From the NCBI GenBank assembly GCA_025352125.1, contig JANXTZ010000034.1, forward strand, positions 1-64,000: DNA of 64,000 bases, in the 5' to 3' direction. How positions within the stretch are numbered: the stretch's first letter is position 1; each line of letters begins with the position of its first letter. The DNA is from Deinococcales bacterium. Its GTDB lineage: Bacteria; Deinococcota; Deinococci; Deinococcales; JAAFIG01. This document shows positions 53,070 to 61,749 of this stretch, one piece after another. Position numbers and translations under genes: made by a program. The notes beneath the pieces are model-generated. The model was given only the letters and a program-made list of their open reading frames with translations. It did no database searches and was not told where the DNA came from.

Positions 53070-53292
53070 GACGACCCCCCCGACGCACGTTGCCACCCCT
53101 GCGACTGGGTAGGTAATCGCGTTTAAATGCTTCCAAATCGCTCCGCAAAACCACCTTGCCGATGTTGAGGGCTTGGAGTTTGCCGCTTTTGACGGCGCGG
53201 ATGAGTTGACGCTCAGTGATGCCCGTCTCTCGAGCAGCTTCAGAACAGGTAAGATTTGGCTCGAGCAAGGTTCTTTTGATTTCTTTAACCAT
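53059..53292 (-). CDS. Excisionase-like HTH protein
   Basis: A 77-residue protein starting at ATG 53292 after GGAGGAAAT. MerR/Xis-type winged helix: LTCSEAARETGITERQLIRAVKSGKLQALNIGKVVLR. The tail is Arg/Gly-rich. It may bend DNA for excision or regulate the primase gene, which it overlaps. Confidence 0.7.
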   Translation of the reverse strand: MVKEIKRTLLEPNLTCSEAARETGITERQLIRAVKSGKLQALNIGKVVLRSDLEAFKRDYLPSRRGGNVRRGGRLER

Positions 53293-53445
53293 ATTTCCTC
53301 CAAGGCAGCCTCGAGACAACAACGCACCACACAACACACGTGGAATATCGTCGTCGCTCGAGGCAAGTGGAAAATCGTTGCCAGAATAGAAGTTTTAGAC
53401 TACGCCAGATTCTTGAGGTGGATACTGGCTCTAGGTCTTGTATGT

Positions 53446-53772
53446 TTACTGATTGAGGTTGTTTAACTCGGTGTGCTCAAACTCTGCTGCTTCGAGAGCA
53501 AACATGGTCGCGGTAGCAATGTCATCGTAACGTCGCTCGGGACGTAAAAAGGCACGATGAAATTTTCCAGAGGGCAATTTCACGACAATGACCGTGTAAC
53601 GCTCAAAATACAAGAGTGCATCATAAGTCAATGCGCCAGCCCGTCCCATCTCTCCAAGGATGTATGGTCTTTCGTAGAATATAACTCGAGGATTTTGTTC
53701 AAAGTAGTCAATGTCGATGAGTTGGGCGATTGTTTCTGGGTTCATGCCCTTGATTTCTATGTCTGTTAGCAT
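53446..53772 (-). CDS. Element protein, unknown
   Basis: A 108-residue protein starting at ATG 53772 (MLTDIEIKGMNPETI) after GGAAAGGAAAAC. Acidic, with a beta-rich centre (YTVIVVKLPSGKFHRAFL). No recognised family. Confidence 0.5.
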   Translation of the reverse strand: MLTDIEIKGMNPETIAQLIDIDYFEQNPRVIFYERPYILGEMGRAGALTYDALLYFERYTVIVVKLPSGKFHRAFLRPERRYDDIATATMFALEAAEFEHTELNNLNQ

Positions 53773-53811
53773 AGTGTTTTCCTTTCCAGTTAAAAACATG
53801 GAGATTTATTA

Positions 53812-53841
53812 GACGTTGTTGCTGAACGTAGCAACAACGTC
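53812..53841. repeat. Perfect 12-bp inverted repeat
   Basis: GACGTTGTTGCT and AGCAACAACGTC flank GAACGT. It lies between two leftward genes, 40 bases before the start of the 53446-53772 gene, and could be an operator, a terminator or an integrase arm site. Confidence 0.65.
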
Positions 53842-53935
53842 AGTCATTCACCGCACCATAGTCGATGTGACTCTGTCAAATACTCGAGCCAGATACTTGT
53901 AGAGCCGAGCATCGCTTTTATGATACGCAAACTCA

Positions 53936-54121
53936 TTAGCTGTTTTGTTCGTTTGTGACGGTATTAATGAACTCGAGCAAGGCGCTCTTTGGTACAAGTA
54001 TTCGTTTTCCAACCCGAACTGAGCGAAGCTTCTTACTTCGGATTAATTCATACGTCGAACCGACTCCTGCCCCAAGAGCTTTGGCGGCATCCTTGACGCT
54101 ACATGTAAGACTTTCTGGCAT
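53936..54121 (-). CDS. Excisionase/HTH_17 DNA-binding protein
   Basis: A 61-residue protein: LTCSVKDAAKALGAGVGSTY, then LIRSKKLRSVRVGKRILVPKSALLEFI, the excisionase-family winged helix. Likely the Xis or a small regulator of the element. It is the second such protein here. Confidence 0.75.
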   Translation of the reverse strand: MPESLTCSVKDAAKALGAGVGSTYELIRSKKLRSVRVGKRILVPKSALLEFINTVTNEQNS

Positions 54122-54169
54122 TTGATTTCACCTCCTGCGACGAGGTTAATGACAAAAACCAATCTTTAA

Positions 54170-54190
54170 AAGCCAACTCGAGTTGGGCAT
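54170..54190 (-). terminator. Candidate terminator of the right cargo gene
   Basis: CCAACTCGAGTTGG (54174-54187, approximately) is a perfect palindrome able to fold with a TCGA loop; on the minus strand it is followed by CTTTTAAAG. Confidence 0.45.
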
Positions 54191-54217
54191 TTTATGTACC
54201 CTATTTTAATACTGTTT

Positions 54218-55009
54218 TTAACGACTTATTTTTCGGCGACCTGGTTTCAATATTCGAGGAGTTAAGCCTAATATTTTAGCGAATTCTCGAACACCTTTTT
54301 GAATGTACTTTTGATTTTCTTGAATTTGATCAGACTTTGACTTTTTTCGATTGTCTGTCCGAAAAAGATCATCGCCATCTTCTTTGAGTCGAGTGACTGT
54401 TCTCGATGCTCCAAGTCCGCACATTTGATGTAAAGCAAAACACTTTGCGCCTAAACGAAACTTCTGATGGTTACCCTTTTGTCCATAAGTCTCAATCAAC
54501 AGCTTACGAACCGTTTTCAATTCCTTAACAAGAAATCCATCAAAAGCCCGTTTGATACGTGCTTTGGCTTGATGTGATTTCTCTCCAATCAAACCATCAA
54601 TGTGCTCGAAACTAAACGAAACTGATGGTAATTGCAGTGTTAACTTTTCAGTATCCGCATTCCATTCTGCGGAACGTAGGTGCTTCCATCGTAACTTTTT
54701 TCGAGCCTGTTGATTGCGCTTCCAGTATTGGAGTGTGTGCAATGCCCATTCATAAATCCATTCTGCTTCGACAAAATAGAATTTTTCAGCCCATGTTTTT
54801 AGACCTGCCTTAAGTTCACTCGAACAACGTAGCGAAAAGGTTTCCCAAGTGTCATGTATGGGTTGAAAGTCTTCAGGTTGAAAAAGTTCGAGTAGTTTTT
54901 GAAGCTCAAGTGGACACTCTGGGCAGACCTGACTTACAGCATCAAGGAATTGGTGGCGAGCATGATCTTGAAGTTGTCGTTTGAGTTGTGCATAAGAATT
55001 CTCTGGCAT
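54218..55009 (-). CDS. Right-end cargo protein, unknown
   Basis: A 263-residue basic, mostly helical protein. Cys pair CPECP near residue 29, Trp-rich middle (YFVEAEWIYEWALHTLQYW) and a Lys-rich C-terminus. Residues 185-215 (GAKCFALHQMCGLGASRTV) resemble no family I know. The gene has no CTCGAG at all in 792 bases and is AT-rich, so it was acquired recently. It sits directly beside attR, a usual place for accessory genes. Confidence 0.5.
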   Translation of the reverse strand: MPENSYAQLKRQLQDHARHQFLDAVSQVCPECPLELQKLLELFQPEDFQPIHDTWETFSLRCSSELKAGLKTWAEKFYFVEAEWIYEWALHTLQYWKRNQQARKKLRWKHLRSAEWNADTEKLTLQLPSVSFSFEHIDGLIGEKSHQAKARIKRAFDGFLVKELKTVRKLLIETYGQKGNHQKFRLGAKCFALHQMCGLGASRTVTRLKEDGDDLFRTDNRKKSKSDQIQENQKYIQKGVREFAKILGLTPRILKPGRRKISR

Positions 55010-55175
55010 GAATCAGATTAGCAAGATCAGCAATGGTGCTGACGCTACCCTGAAGCTACCAACTCGAGACGAGGCGAGATCACGCGGTACGAATTGAGAT
55101 CAAGGTATTCAATAGGCGACATCAAACAGCATGAAATAGTGCGAAATGATATAAAACAGCGTGCCACACAACGTC

Positions 55176-55226
55176 CTTTTAATCAGTGGGTCGCTGGTTC
55201 GAATCCAGCACGGGCCACCACAAGAA
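55176..55226 (+). repeat. attR: 51-bp direct repeat
   Basis: Exact copy of the tRNA-Lys 3' end (from the anticodon loop to six bases past CCA). Without the 5' half it is not a tRNA gene. Confidence 0.95.
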
Positions 55227-55251
55227 ACACCGTCTGGTACGGTGCACAAAA

Positions 55252-55290
55252 GAACCCCTCTCGAGCTTGAAATACACCGAGAGGGGTTTC
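55252..55290 (+). terminator. Original tRNA-Lys terminator, displaced
   Basis: GAACCCCTCTCG (55252-55263) pairs with CGAGAGGGGTTTC (55278-55290). It follows attR by 25 bases. Before integration it would have stood directly behind tRNA-Lys. Confidence 0.75.
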
Positions 55291-55654
55291 GTGTGCTGTC
55301 TGTGTCTTATAGAGATTAATTGAATGGCAAGTGAGGCTTCGGTTATTACGAAATTGATGTGTCAAAGCGACCCAAGCCTGTAAGCGATGTAGACCGTGAG
55401 TGGTTTCGCCCGTTGGGTGCGTTTTGAAACCAAGAAGGTGCGTCTTGGCATTAAAAAGATGTGTTTTATGGTCAAGAAATTCGAGGAAGGTTCTGAGCCA
55501 GTTTTGTTTGGTGTCAGCGTCATGATGAATTTCTGGGAAGGTATTGGCATTGCAGATCACGCCAGCACCGCAATGCAAATGATGTCTGCGAGGTTATGGC
55601 GTATGTCTCGTGGGTGTCGAGGGGATGGCTGACTTTGCGGTTGCCCTGCCTCAA
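55291..55654. other. Intergenic, decayed sequence
   Basis: About 360 bases with short open frames only and no CTCGAG. Probably the degraded 5' part of the amidohydrolase remnant that follows; I cannot align it in any one frame. Confidence 0.35.
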
Positions 55655-55830
55655 CTGCTAGAATACGCAAACACTCAGCTCAAGCATAAAATGCTGTTCG
55701 GTACAGATTTTGCACCGTTCACCCAGAACGCTGGATCAACAATTTGCAAGCCGCCGGTCTCCACGAAAAAATTCATTCACTGATTCTCAAAAAAATCCCA
55801 TGCGCATCCTCGAACTTTTACAAACTCGAA
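55655..55830 (+). pseudogene. Amidohydrolase C-terminal remnant
   Basis: Read over three frames, the sequence gives LLEYANTQLKHKMLFGTDF, then PERWINNLQAAGLHEKIHSL and KKNPMRILEL. This is the standard end of TIM-barrel amidohydrolases (decarboxylase type): FGTDFP, then ERW, then NPxRIL. At least two frameshifts separate the parts. Confidence 0.65.
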
Positions 55831-55870
55831 CTTTTAAAACTCGAGCCATCACAGGAGACACAAGCAAACC

Positions 55871-56581
55871 ATGAACAAGCTCTATCAAGACGCCAACGCC
55901 GCGTTGACCGATATTGTTAAAGACCATCAACTGCTCGCCGTGGGTGGTTTTGGACTGTGCGGGATTCCAGAAGCCTTGATCCTCGCGTTGCGCGACTCTG
56001 GTGTGCAAAAATTGACCGTTGCCAGCAACAACGCTGGTGTGGACGGTTGGGGCTTGGGACTGCTGCTCGAGCGTCGACAAATCAAAAAAATGATCTCGAG
56101 TTATGTTGGCGAAAACAAAGAATTTGAACGCCAGTTCTTGGCTGGAGAACTCGAACTCGAGTTTGTCCCACAAGGTACGCTCGCCGAAAGGTTGCGGGCT
56201 GGCGGCGCTGGCATTCCAGGGTTTTACACCAAAACGGGGGTTGGCACGGTGGTCGCTGACGGCAAGCAACACCAAGATTTTGACGGTGAAACTTTTATTC
56301 TCGAGCGCGGCATCAAAGCCGATGTGGCACTGGTGAAAGCCTGGAAGGCAGACCGTCTTGGCAATTTGGTTTACCGCAAAACCGCACGAAACTTTAACCC
56401 CATGATCGCCATGTGCGGCAAAATCACAGTTGCGGAAGTCGAAGAAATTGTCGAGGTGGGCGAACTCGAGCCTGATAATATTCACACTCCAGGCGTTTTT
56501 GTGCAGCGCGTGGTGTTGAATGCCAATCCCGAAAAACGCATTGAAAAACGCACCGTTCGCACGGCACTCGAGGTGGCATGA
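55871..56581 (+). CDS. scoA: 3-oxoacid CoA-transferase subunit A
   Basis: A 236-residue subunit of normal size. CoA-binding [16 protein letters not shown] is seen near the start, and [20 protein letters not shown] and [20 protein letters not shown] are family-typical. With ScoB it moves CoA from succinyl-CoA to acetoacetate or another 3-oxoacid. The stop overlaps scoB (ATGA). Confidence 0.93.
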   Translation: MNKLYQDANAALTDIVKDHQLLAVGGFGLCGIPEALILALRDSGVQKLTVASNNAGVDGWGLGLLLERRQIKKMISSYVGENKEFERQFLAGELELEFVPQGTLAERLRAGGAGIPGFYTKTGVGTVVADGKQHQDFDGETFILERGIKADVALVKAWKADRLGNLVYRKTARNFNPMIAMCGKITVAEVEEIVEVGELEPDNIHTPGVFVQRVVLNANPEKRIEKRTVRTALEVA

Positions 56582-57222
56582 TGGCTTGGACCCACGATCA
56601 GATGGCGGCTCGAGCCGCCCAGGAATTGCAAGACGGTTACTACGTGAATTTGGGCATTGGACTGCCGACACTGGTCGCCAACTTTATTCCCGAAGGCATG
56701 GACGTGATTTTGCAATCCGAAAATGGTTTGCTCGGCATTGGACCGTTTCCCCTCGAGTCTGAGGTTGATGCCGACTTGATCAACGCGGGCAAACAAACCG
56801 TCACCGCACTCCCGGGCGCGAGTTACTTCTCGAGCAGCGATAGTTTCGCCATGATTCGCGGCAGGCATATCAACCTTGCCATTCTGGGCGCAATGCAAGT
56901 ATCACAAAACGGTGATCTGGCAAACTGGATGATCCCAGGCAAAATGGTCAAAGGCATGGGCGGTGCGATGGACTTGGTGGCGGGCGTGCAACGCGTGGTG
57001 GTCTTGATGGAACACGTGGCAAAAAACGATGTTCACAAGATTTTAAGGGCTTGCGATTTGCCATTAACGGGTCAGGCGGTGGTCAACCGAATCATCACGG
57101 ATTTGTGCGTTTTGGACGTGACAGCAGGCGGACTCGAGCTTGTGGAACTTGCGCCAGGGATAAGTTTGGAAGAGGTAGAGCTTAAAACTGGGGCGGGGTT
57201 TGAAGTGAAGCTCGAGGGTTAA
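56578..57222 (+). CDS. scoB: 3-oxoacid CoA-transferase subunit B
   Basis: A 214-residue subunit. The catalytic Glu is in [14 protein letters not shown], with [19 protein letters not shown] before it and [19 protein letters not shown] after it. Start ATG 56578 or the adjacent ATG 56581. Overlaps the convergent allA-like gene by 4 bases. Confidence 0.94.
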   Translation: MMAWTHDQMAARAAQELQDGYYVNLGIGLPTLVANFIPEGMDVILQSENGLLGIGPFPLESEVDADLINAGKQTVTALPGASYFSSSDSFAMIRGRHINLAILGAMQVSQNGDLANWMIPGKMVKGMGGAMDLVAGVQRVVVLMEHVAKNDVHKILRACDLPLTGQAVVNRIITDLCVLDVTAGGLELVELAPGISLEEVELKTGAGFEVKLEG

Positions 57223-57713
57223 ATCACAATCCGAATCTGATCTGAAACTGGCAATTCAACTACCGTGCAATCGTTGGCATAGGTGCGCTCGGGCAGCACG
57301 ATCAAGACGTTTGCCACGCCGTGCACCGAGAACGGCGCGTGATGCCAAACGCCAGGTCGCAAGATCACCAACGTCCCTTTTGGAATCCGAAAGACGCGGA
57401 ATCTCTCAAGTGGCAGCAGACCGTTTGGGGTGGCGGGTGCGACATGAATCAGCACGTCGGCATCGAGGGGCAGGACGGCTTCACCCGTGCTCGAGTGGTA
57501 TTCGGTCACGTCAATGACAAACTCGCGTTGTTCGACACGGCAGGTCGAAAACGAGGCTTTGCTGGCTGTGCCCAGGTCGAGTTGCGCCATGTCGCGGTAA
57601 AACTCGATGGGGTCAGCCCCAATTTTTTCGGTGTTCGGGTTGATCTGGTTGGCAATCAACCCGAACGGCAGGAAACTGGCTTGGTCGAGTGGTTCAACAT
57701 TTACGGTTCGCAT
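57219..57713 (-). CDS. Ureidoglycolate lyase family protein (AllA-like)
   Basis: A 164-residue cupin. The family marks are [42 protein letters not shown] and a C-terminal VVELP. AllA releases urea from ureidoglycolate in allantoin/purine breakdown. No other purine-catabolic genes are nearby, so the exact substrate is open. Confidence 0.8.
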   Translation of the reverse strand: MRTVNVEPLDQASFLPFGLIANQINPNTEKIGADPIEFYRDMAQLDLGTASKASFSTCRVEQREFVIDVTEYHSSTGEAVLPLDADVLIHVAPATPNGLLPLERFRVFRIPKGTLVILRPGVWHHAPFSVHGVANVLIVLPERTYANDCTVVELPVSDQIRIVI

Positions 57714-57760
57714 CCTGTGATCTTACGCTCGAGACTGCATGTTTGTTTAAGAATGCAAAG

Positions 57761-57784
57761 AGGGACGAGATATGTCCCGTCCCT
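57761..57784. terminator. Terminator of the sugar-uptake operon
   Basis: AGGGACG (57761-57767) pairs with CGTCCCT (57778-57784); T-rich on both sides (CTCTTT on minus, TTTTTGC on plus). It follows the leftward binding-protein gene. Confidence 0.75.
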
Positions 57785-57830
57785 TTTTGCGATGGAATAT
57801 CAACCATCGACCCAAAATTCCAGCTCGAGT

Positions 57831-58787
57831 TTAAAACGGGCTGTCAGGGAAGTAATAATCCTTGGCATTGGCTTTGGTCACCAGCACCGATGGGATGATG
57901 GTCTTTACGGGCATTTTGCTGCCCGTGACTCGGGCTTTGGCGGTCAAATTCATGGCATCACGAATCATGCTCGGCGAGTAGGTCACGTCGGCGGTAATCA
58001 GTGGGTCGCCGTCCATGACTTTTTTGATGAATTCTTTGCTGCCCGCGCCGCCCAGCACAAATTTGATGTCCTTGCGTTTGGCTTGATCCATCGCCTTCAA
58101 GACACCCACGGCGATGTCGTCGTCCTGCGCCCAGACGGCATCAATTTTCTTGAAGCGCGTCAGGAAATCCTGCATGACTTTAAAGCCGTCGTCGCGGTTC
58201 CAGTTGGCGTATTTCTTGTCCAGAATCTTGATCTTGGGGTACTTGGATTTCATCACGGCTTCAAACGAATCGACGCGCTGGTTGTCGATCACGGTGGCAA
58301 TGCCGCGCAGTACCACAATATTGCCAACACCATTCATTTTTTTGCCCATGTACTCGGCGCTGACCGTGCCCATGCCCGGGTTGTCACCTGCCACATAGGC
58401 ATCTTGGGCACTCTCGTCGGTCAAACCGCGATCCACCACGGTCACAAACACGCCCTTGTCATGAATGTTCTTGATCGGCGTGGTCAGCGGCGCGGATTCG
58501 TAAGGCAAGATCACCAGCGTGTCAATTTTGTTGACCGTGAACAAATCTTGCACCTGGTTGGCTTGCTCGGCGGCGTCTTTGGCGGTTTTCACAATGACGG
58601 TGGTGCCTGGATACATTTTTTCAATGTCGGCTTTGGTCCTGTTGGCAAAGTACACCACGCCGCCCGTCCAACCGTGATCTGCGCTTGGGATTGCCACGCC
58701 GATGATTGATTTTTTCATCGTGTCCTGACCAAATGCCAGGGCACTTATCACCGCAGCCGCGCCGAATGCCAAAAGAATTTTTTTCAT
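57831..58787 (-). CDS. RbsB-like sugar ABC transporter binding protein
   Basis: A 318-residue protein. The start is at ATG 58787 ([20 protein letters not shown]), after GAGGAGG. Signal peptide 1-20, then a type I periplasmic-binding fold: [60 protein letters not shown]. It binds a monosaccharide or polyol in the periplasm. Last gene of the operon. Confidence 0.85.
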   Translation of the reverse strand: MKKILLAFGAAAVISALAFGQDTMKKSIIGVAIPSADHGWTGGVVYFANRTKADIEKMYPGTTVIVKTAKDAAEQANQVQDLFTVNKIDTLVILPYESAPLTTPIKNIHDKGVFVTVVDRGLTDESAQDAYVAGDNPGMGTVSAEYMGKKMNGVGNIVVLRGIATVIDNQRVDSFEAVMKSKYPKIKILDKKYANWNRDDGFKVMQDFLTRFKKIDAVWAQDDDIAVGVLKAMDQAKRKDIKFVLGGAGSKEFIKKVMDGDPLITADVTYSPSMIRDAMNLTAKARVTGSKMPVKTIIPSVLVTKANAKDYYFPDSPF

Positions 58788-58885
58788 GTTCTTCCTCCTC
58801 AAAGTTAATAACCGATTGCCGACGTTCTGCTTCTCGAGAAACCTCCTTTTGATTGACGTGTGGACCTCGAGTATAAACCAGAAAT

Positions 58886-59884
58886 TTATTTTCGATTGCG
58901 CTGCAAAAACGCGACCACGATCACCACCACGCCCTGCACCGCTGGATTCAGGTACTCACTGATGAGGCTGGTGATGTTCAAGACGTTGCCGATGGTGGCG
59001 AGCAATATTGATCCAACCACCGTGCCAAAAATTTTGCCCGAACCGCCCTTCAATGCCGTGCCGCCAATAATGACCGCCGCTATCGCCTCGAGTTCCCAAC
59101 CCAAACCCGTGCCGTTGCTGGCGCTGCCCAATCGCGGCACGTACAAGATCGTGGCAATCGAAACGCACAGCGCCTGAAACACGAACGCCCAGATTTTCAC
59201 GGCATCGACGTTGATGGCGGCGTACCTCGAGACTTGTTCGTTGCTGCCGATGGCTTGGACGTAGCGCCCGAAGGTGGTTTGGTTTAACAGCAATCCCGCA
59301 ATCAAAGCCATTGCCAAAAACACCAGAATCGGCACCGGAATCCCGAGGGGCGTGCCGTAATAGAGCGGTTCAAACAGGCTCGAGAGTTTGGGGTCGGTGA
59401 ACGTGATCGTGCCGCCCTGCGCCAGTTGGGTCAGCACGGCGCGGTAAATCGCGGCGGTGCCGAGCGTGACGATGAAGGCTTCGATGCGACCTTTGGTGAT
59501 CAAAAATCCGTGTAGCAACCCAGCCACAAATCCCACCGCCAAAGCAGTGACAATTCCAATCAGAATCGTGGCAAAACTTGCGCCCAGAGTGCCAAAGACG
59601 GCGTTCAAGACCAGAATCATCACGCCAGCCTGCAAGGCGATCAACGAGCCGACGCTGAGGTCAATGCCGCCAGAAATAATAATAAACGTCGCGCCTATCG
59701 CAATAATGCCCACCAGAGAGGTGCGGGTCAATACGTTTGAAATATTGCCCCAACTGGCAAAATCGCGGTTGAGAATTGCGCCAATCACGCACAGCAAGAT
59801 CAGTCCAATGAACGGACCGTAACTCGAGAGGTCGAGCTTGGGTTTGGTCAAATTGGTGCTTGGCGTGATTTTGGGTTGTGACAT
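58886..59884 (-). CDS. RbsC-like sugar ABC transporter permease
   Basis: A 332-residue membrane protein with about eight helices. BPD_transp_2 marks are [34 protein letters not shown] and [24 protein letters not shown]. Forms the transport channel with the ATPase encoded upstream. Confidence 0.9.
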   Translation of the reverse strand: MSQPKITPSTNLTKPKLDLSSYGPFIGLILLCVIGAILNRDFASWGNISNVLTRTSLVGIIAIGATFIIISGGIDLSVGSLIALQAGVMILVLNAVFGTLGASFATILIGIVTALAVGFVAGLLHGFLITKGRIEAFIVTLGTAAIYRAVLTQLAQGGTITFTDPKLSSLFEPLYYGTPLGIPVPILVFLAMALIAGLLLNQTTFGRYVQAIGSNEQVSRYAAINVDAVKIWAFVFQALCVSIATILYVPRLGSASNGTGLGWELEAIAAVIIGGTALKGGSGKIFGTVVGSILLATIGNVLNITSLISEYLNPAVQGVVVIVVAFLQRNRK

Positions 59885-59905
59885 CGTGGACTCCCAACTC
59901 GAGGT

Positions 59906-61426
59906 TCAGGCGTTGACTGGATTGTGCTGACCCAAATTTGATTTTAAACCCGTGGCGTACTGAATCACTTCCTGTTCGTTCAAATGCTCCGCCTCGAGCA
60001 CGCCCGCAATCTGCCCCTGACGCATGACGATCAAACGGTGCGACACGCCCAGCAGTTCTGGCAGCTCGCTCGAGATCACGATCACACTCTTGCCCGCAGC
60101 GGCAAGCGCAGACATCAAAAAATAAATTTCGCGTTTCGCACCGACATCCACGCCCCTGGTCGGTTCGTCCAAGATCACAACCTCTGGCTCGAGTTGCATG
60201 ATTTTGGCAAGTGATAACTTTTGTTGGTTGCCGCCCGATAGCATTTTGGCAGCCACCGCGAGGTTTCCCGTGCGAATGCCGTATTCGTCTCGCGCTTTCT
60301 CGAGGGCGCGTTGTTCGGCGTTTTGATTCAGCAATGGTTTGGCATAGCTTGATAAGTTGGAGAGGGTCAAGTTTTGAAACAGCAAAAAATCGACCAGCAA
60401 ACCCTTGCCCTTGCGGTCTTCGCTCAGGTACACCAGCCCCGCCTTGGCAGCATCTCGAGGATTATGAATTTGAATTGGTCTGCCGTGTCGCAACACCGTG
60501 CCGCTCGAGCGTGGACGCAAACCCAAGAGGGCTTCAAACAGTTCGGTTCGTCCCGCGCCGACCAGACCGCCAAATCCCAGAATCTCGCCGCGATACAAGC
60601 CAAAACCGATGTCTTGCGCCCAACCTGGAACGCTGAAATGTTGCAACTCGAGCACCACATCGGACGCTTTGCGTGACGGGATGGATTTGGCTGGATACAT
60701 GTCTTCAAGGTCGCGCCCGACCATCAAACTTGCCATCTCATGCTGAGTGGTGGAGGCGGTTTCTCGGGTGGTGATCAGATGTCCGTCTCGCAGGACGCTG
60801 ACCCGATCTGAGATGCGTTTGACCTCATCGAGTTTGTGCGAAATGTAAACCACCGTCACGCCCGAGGCTTTCAAACCCGCAATGATTTCAAACAGCACAT
60901 CGGTTTCAACGGGCGTCAATGTGGCGGTCGGTTCGTCCATCACCAAAATCTTGGCATCCCGTGAGAGCGCCTTGGCAATCTCGAGCATCTGCTTGTGGGG
61001 CACGATCAAATCTCTGACCAGCGTGCGCGGATCGAGTTGCAAACCCACCCGCGCCAAAGCCTTTGCCGCCTCGAGGTTCATGTGCTGGGTATTGAGCAGT
61101 ACACCCCGTTTCAGTTCACGTCCAAGGAAAATATTTTGCGCAATGCTCAAATCCTCGATCAAATTAAATTCTTGATGGATCAGCACAATGCCCGCCCGTT
61201 CGGCGTCCGTGTTGCTCGAGAATTGCAAACGCCGCGACTCGAGTTTGACCTCGCCCGAGGTCGGTGCGACGAATCCCGCCAAAATTTTCATCAGCGTGCT
61301 CTTGCCCGCGCCGTTCTCGCCGATCAACGCATGGACTTCGCCATGTTCAATCGCCAAATTCACGCCGTGCAAAACCCGCACCGCGCCGTATTCTTTGATC
61401 ACATCGACAAACTCGAGAAACGCCAT
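59906..61426 (-). CDS. RbsA/MglA-like sugar ABC transporter ATP-binding protein
   Basis: A protein of about 506 residues starting at ATG 61426 (MAFLEFVDVIKEYGAV) after GGGGAGC; the longer frame runs into the REP-like repeat. Two tandem ABC domains are present. First: ALIGENGAGKSTLMKIL and VMDEPTATL. Second: GFGGLVGAGRTELFEAL (degenerate Walker A), SGGNQQKLSLAK and VVILDEPTRGVDVG. Typical of ribose/galactose-type importers. Confidence 0.92.
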   Translation of the reverse strand: MAFLEFVDVIKEYGAVRVLHGVNLAIEHGEVHALIGENGAGKSTLMKILAGFVAPTSGEVKLESRRLQFSSNTDAERAGIVLIHQEFNLIEDLSIAQNIFLGRELKRGVLLNTQHMNLEAAKALARVGLQLDPRTLVRDLIVPHKQMLEIAKALSRDAKILVMDEPTATLTPVETDVLFEIIAGLKASGVTVVYISHKLDEVKRISDRVSVLRDGHLITTRETASTTQHEMASLMVGRDLEDMYPAKSIPSRKASDVVLELQHFSVPGWAQDIGFGLYRGEILGFGGLVGAGRTELFEALLGLRPRSSGTVLRHGRPIQIHNPRDAAKAGLVYLSEDRKGKGLLVDFLLFQNLTLSNLSSYAKPLLNQNAEQRALEKARDEYGIRTGNLAVAAKMLSGGNQQKLSLAKIMQLEPEVVILDEPTRGVDVGAKREIYFLMSALAAAGKSVIVISSELPELLGVSHRLIVMRQGQIAGVLEAEHLNEQEVIQYATGLKSNLGQHNPVNA

Positions 61427-61554
61427 GCACTGCTCCCCTGAAAACCACCTCGAGTTGAAAACGTAAAGCCGTTTGCACCGATGAAACGCTTGCTGGGACT
61501 TCTCGAGTGTACCGTGTTCGGTGGAGATGTGGCGAACTGTTCCGTTGATGTATG

Positions 61555-61650
61555 GTCGCTTCTCCCACAAGTGGGTGAAGGACAAAAGCTTCAAGCCACA
61601 CGTGTAAAAATAAAACCCCCTTCTCCCGCAAGCGGGAGAAAGCGACCCCG
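61555..61650. repeat. REP/BIME-like inverted hairpin pair
   Basis: Two related hairpins in opposite orientation: GGTCGCTTCTCCCACAAGTG with its partner (about 61555-61585), and CTTCTCCCGCAAGCGGGAGA (about 61621-61641) followed by AAGCGACC. Both carry the GGTCGCTT flank. They lie in the 323-bp gap (61427-61749) between the isomerase and ATPase genes, where I see no other feature. Confidence 0.65.
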
Positions 61651-61749
61651 CCCGTCAGGTGCACGTTTGGGGTCAAGAAGGTTGGGATGAGGGTGGGCAG
61701 AGCAACCGCTTCCCGTGTTTGACCGCAAAAAGCTTTCTCGAGATACCGT

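Larger units (their letters stand above)
42011..55226. mobile_element. 13.2-kb integrative element in tRNA-Lys
   Basis: Bounded by the 51-bp direct repeats. It contains a tyrosine integrase, two excisionase-like HTH proteins, an XRE regulator, a primase/helicase and iteron-like repeats as core, and HerA-NurA-Dcm as left cargo, plus one unknown gene as right cargo. No capsid, terminase-large or conjugation gene is visible, so it is a plasmid-like or satellite-type element. Confidence 0.9.

Noticed and set aside
55183..55578. Minus-strand ORF of 131 codons ending in AGFEPATH
   Set aside because: The end is antisense translation of the tRNA 3' half in attR, a known annotation artefact. The rest has no domain and no good start.
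57321..58709. Plus-strand ORF of 462 codons
   Set aside because: Antisense to the AllA-like and RbsB-like genes, which both show family motifs.
61347..61676. Minus-strand ORF with FSRLREKGVL
   Set aside because: This is a translation of the REP-like hairpin upstream of the RbsA-like gene, a recurrent artefact.
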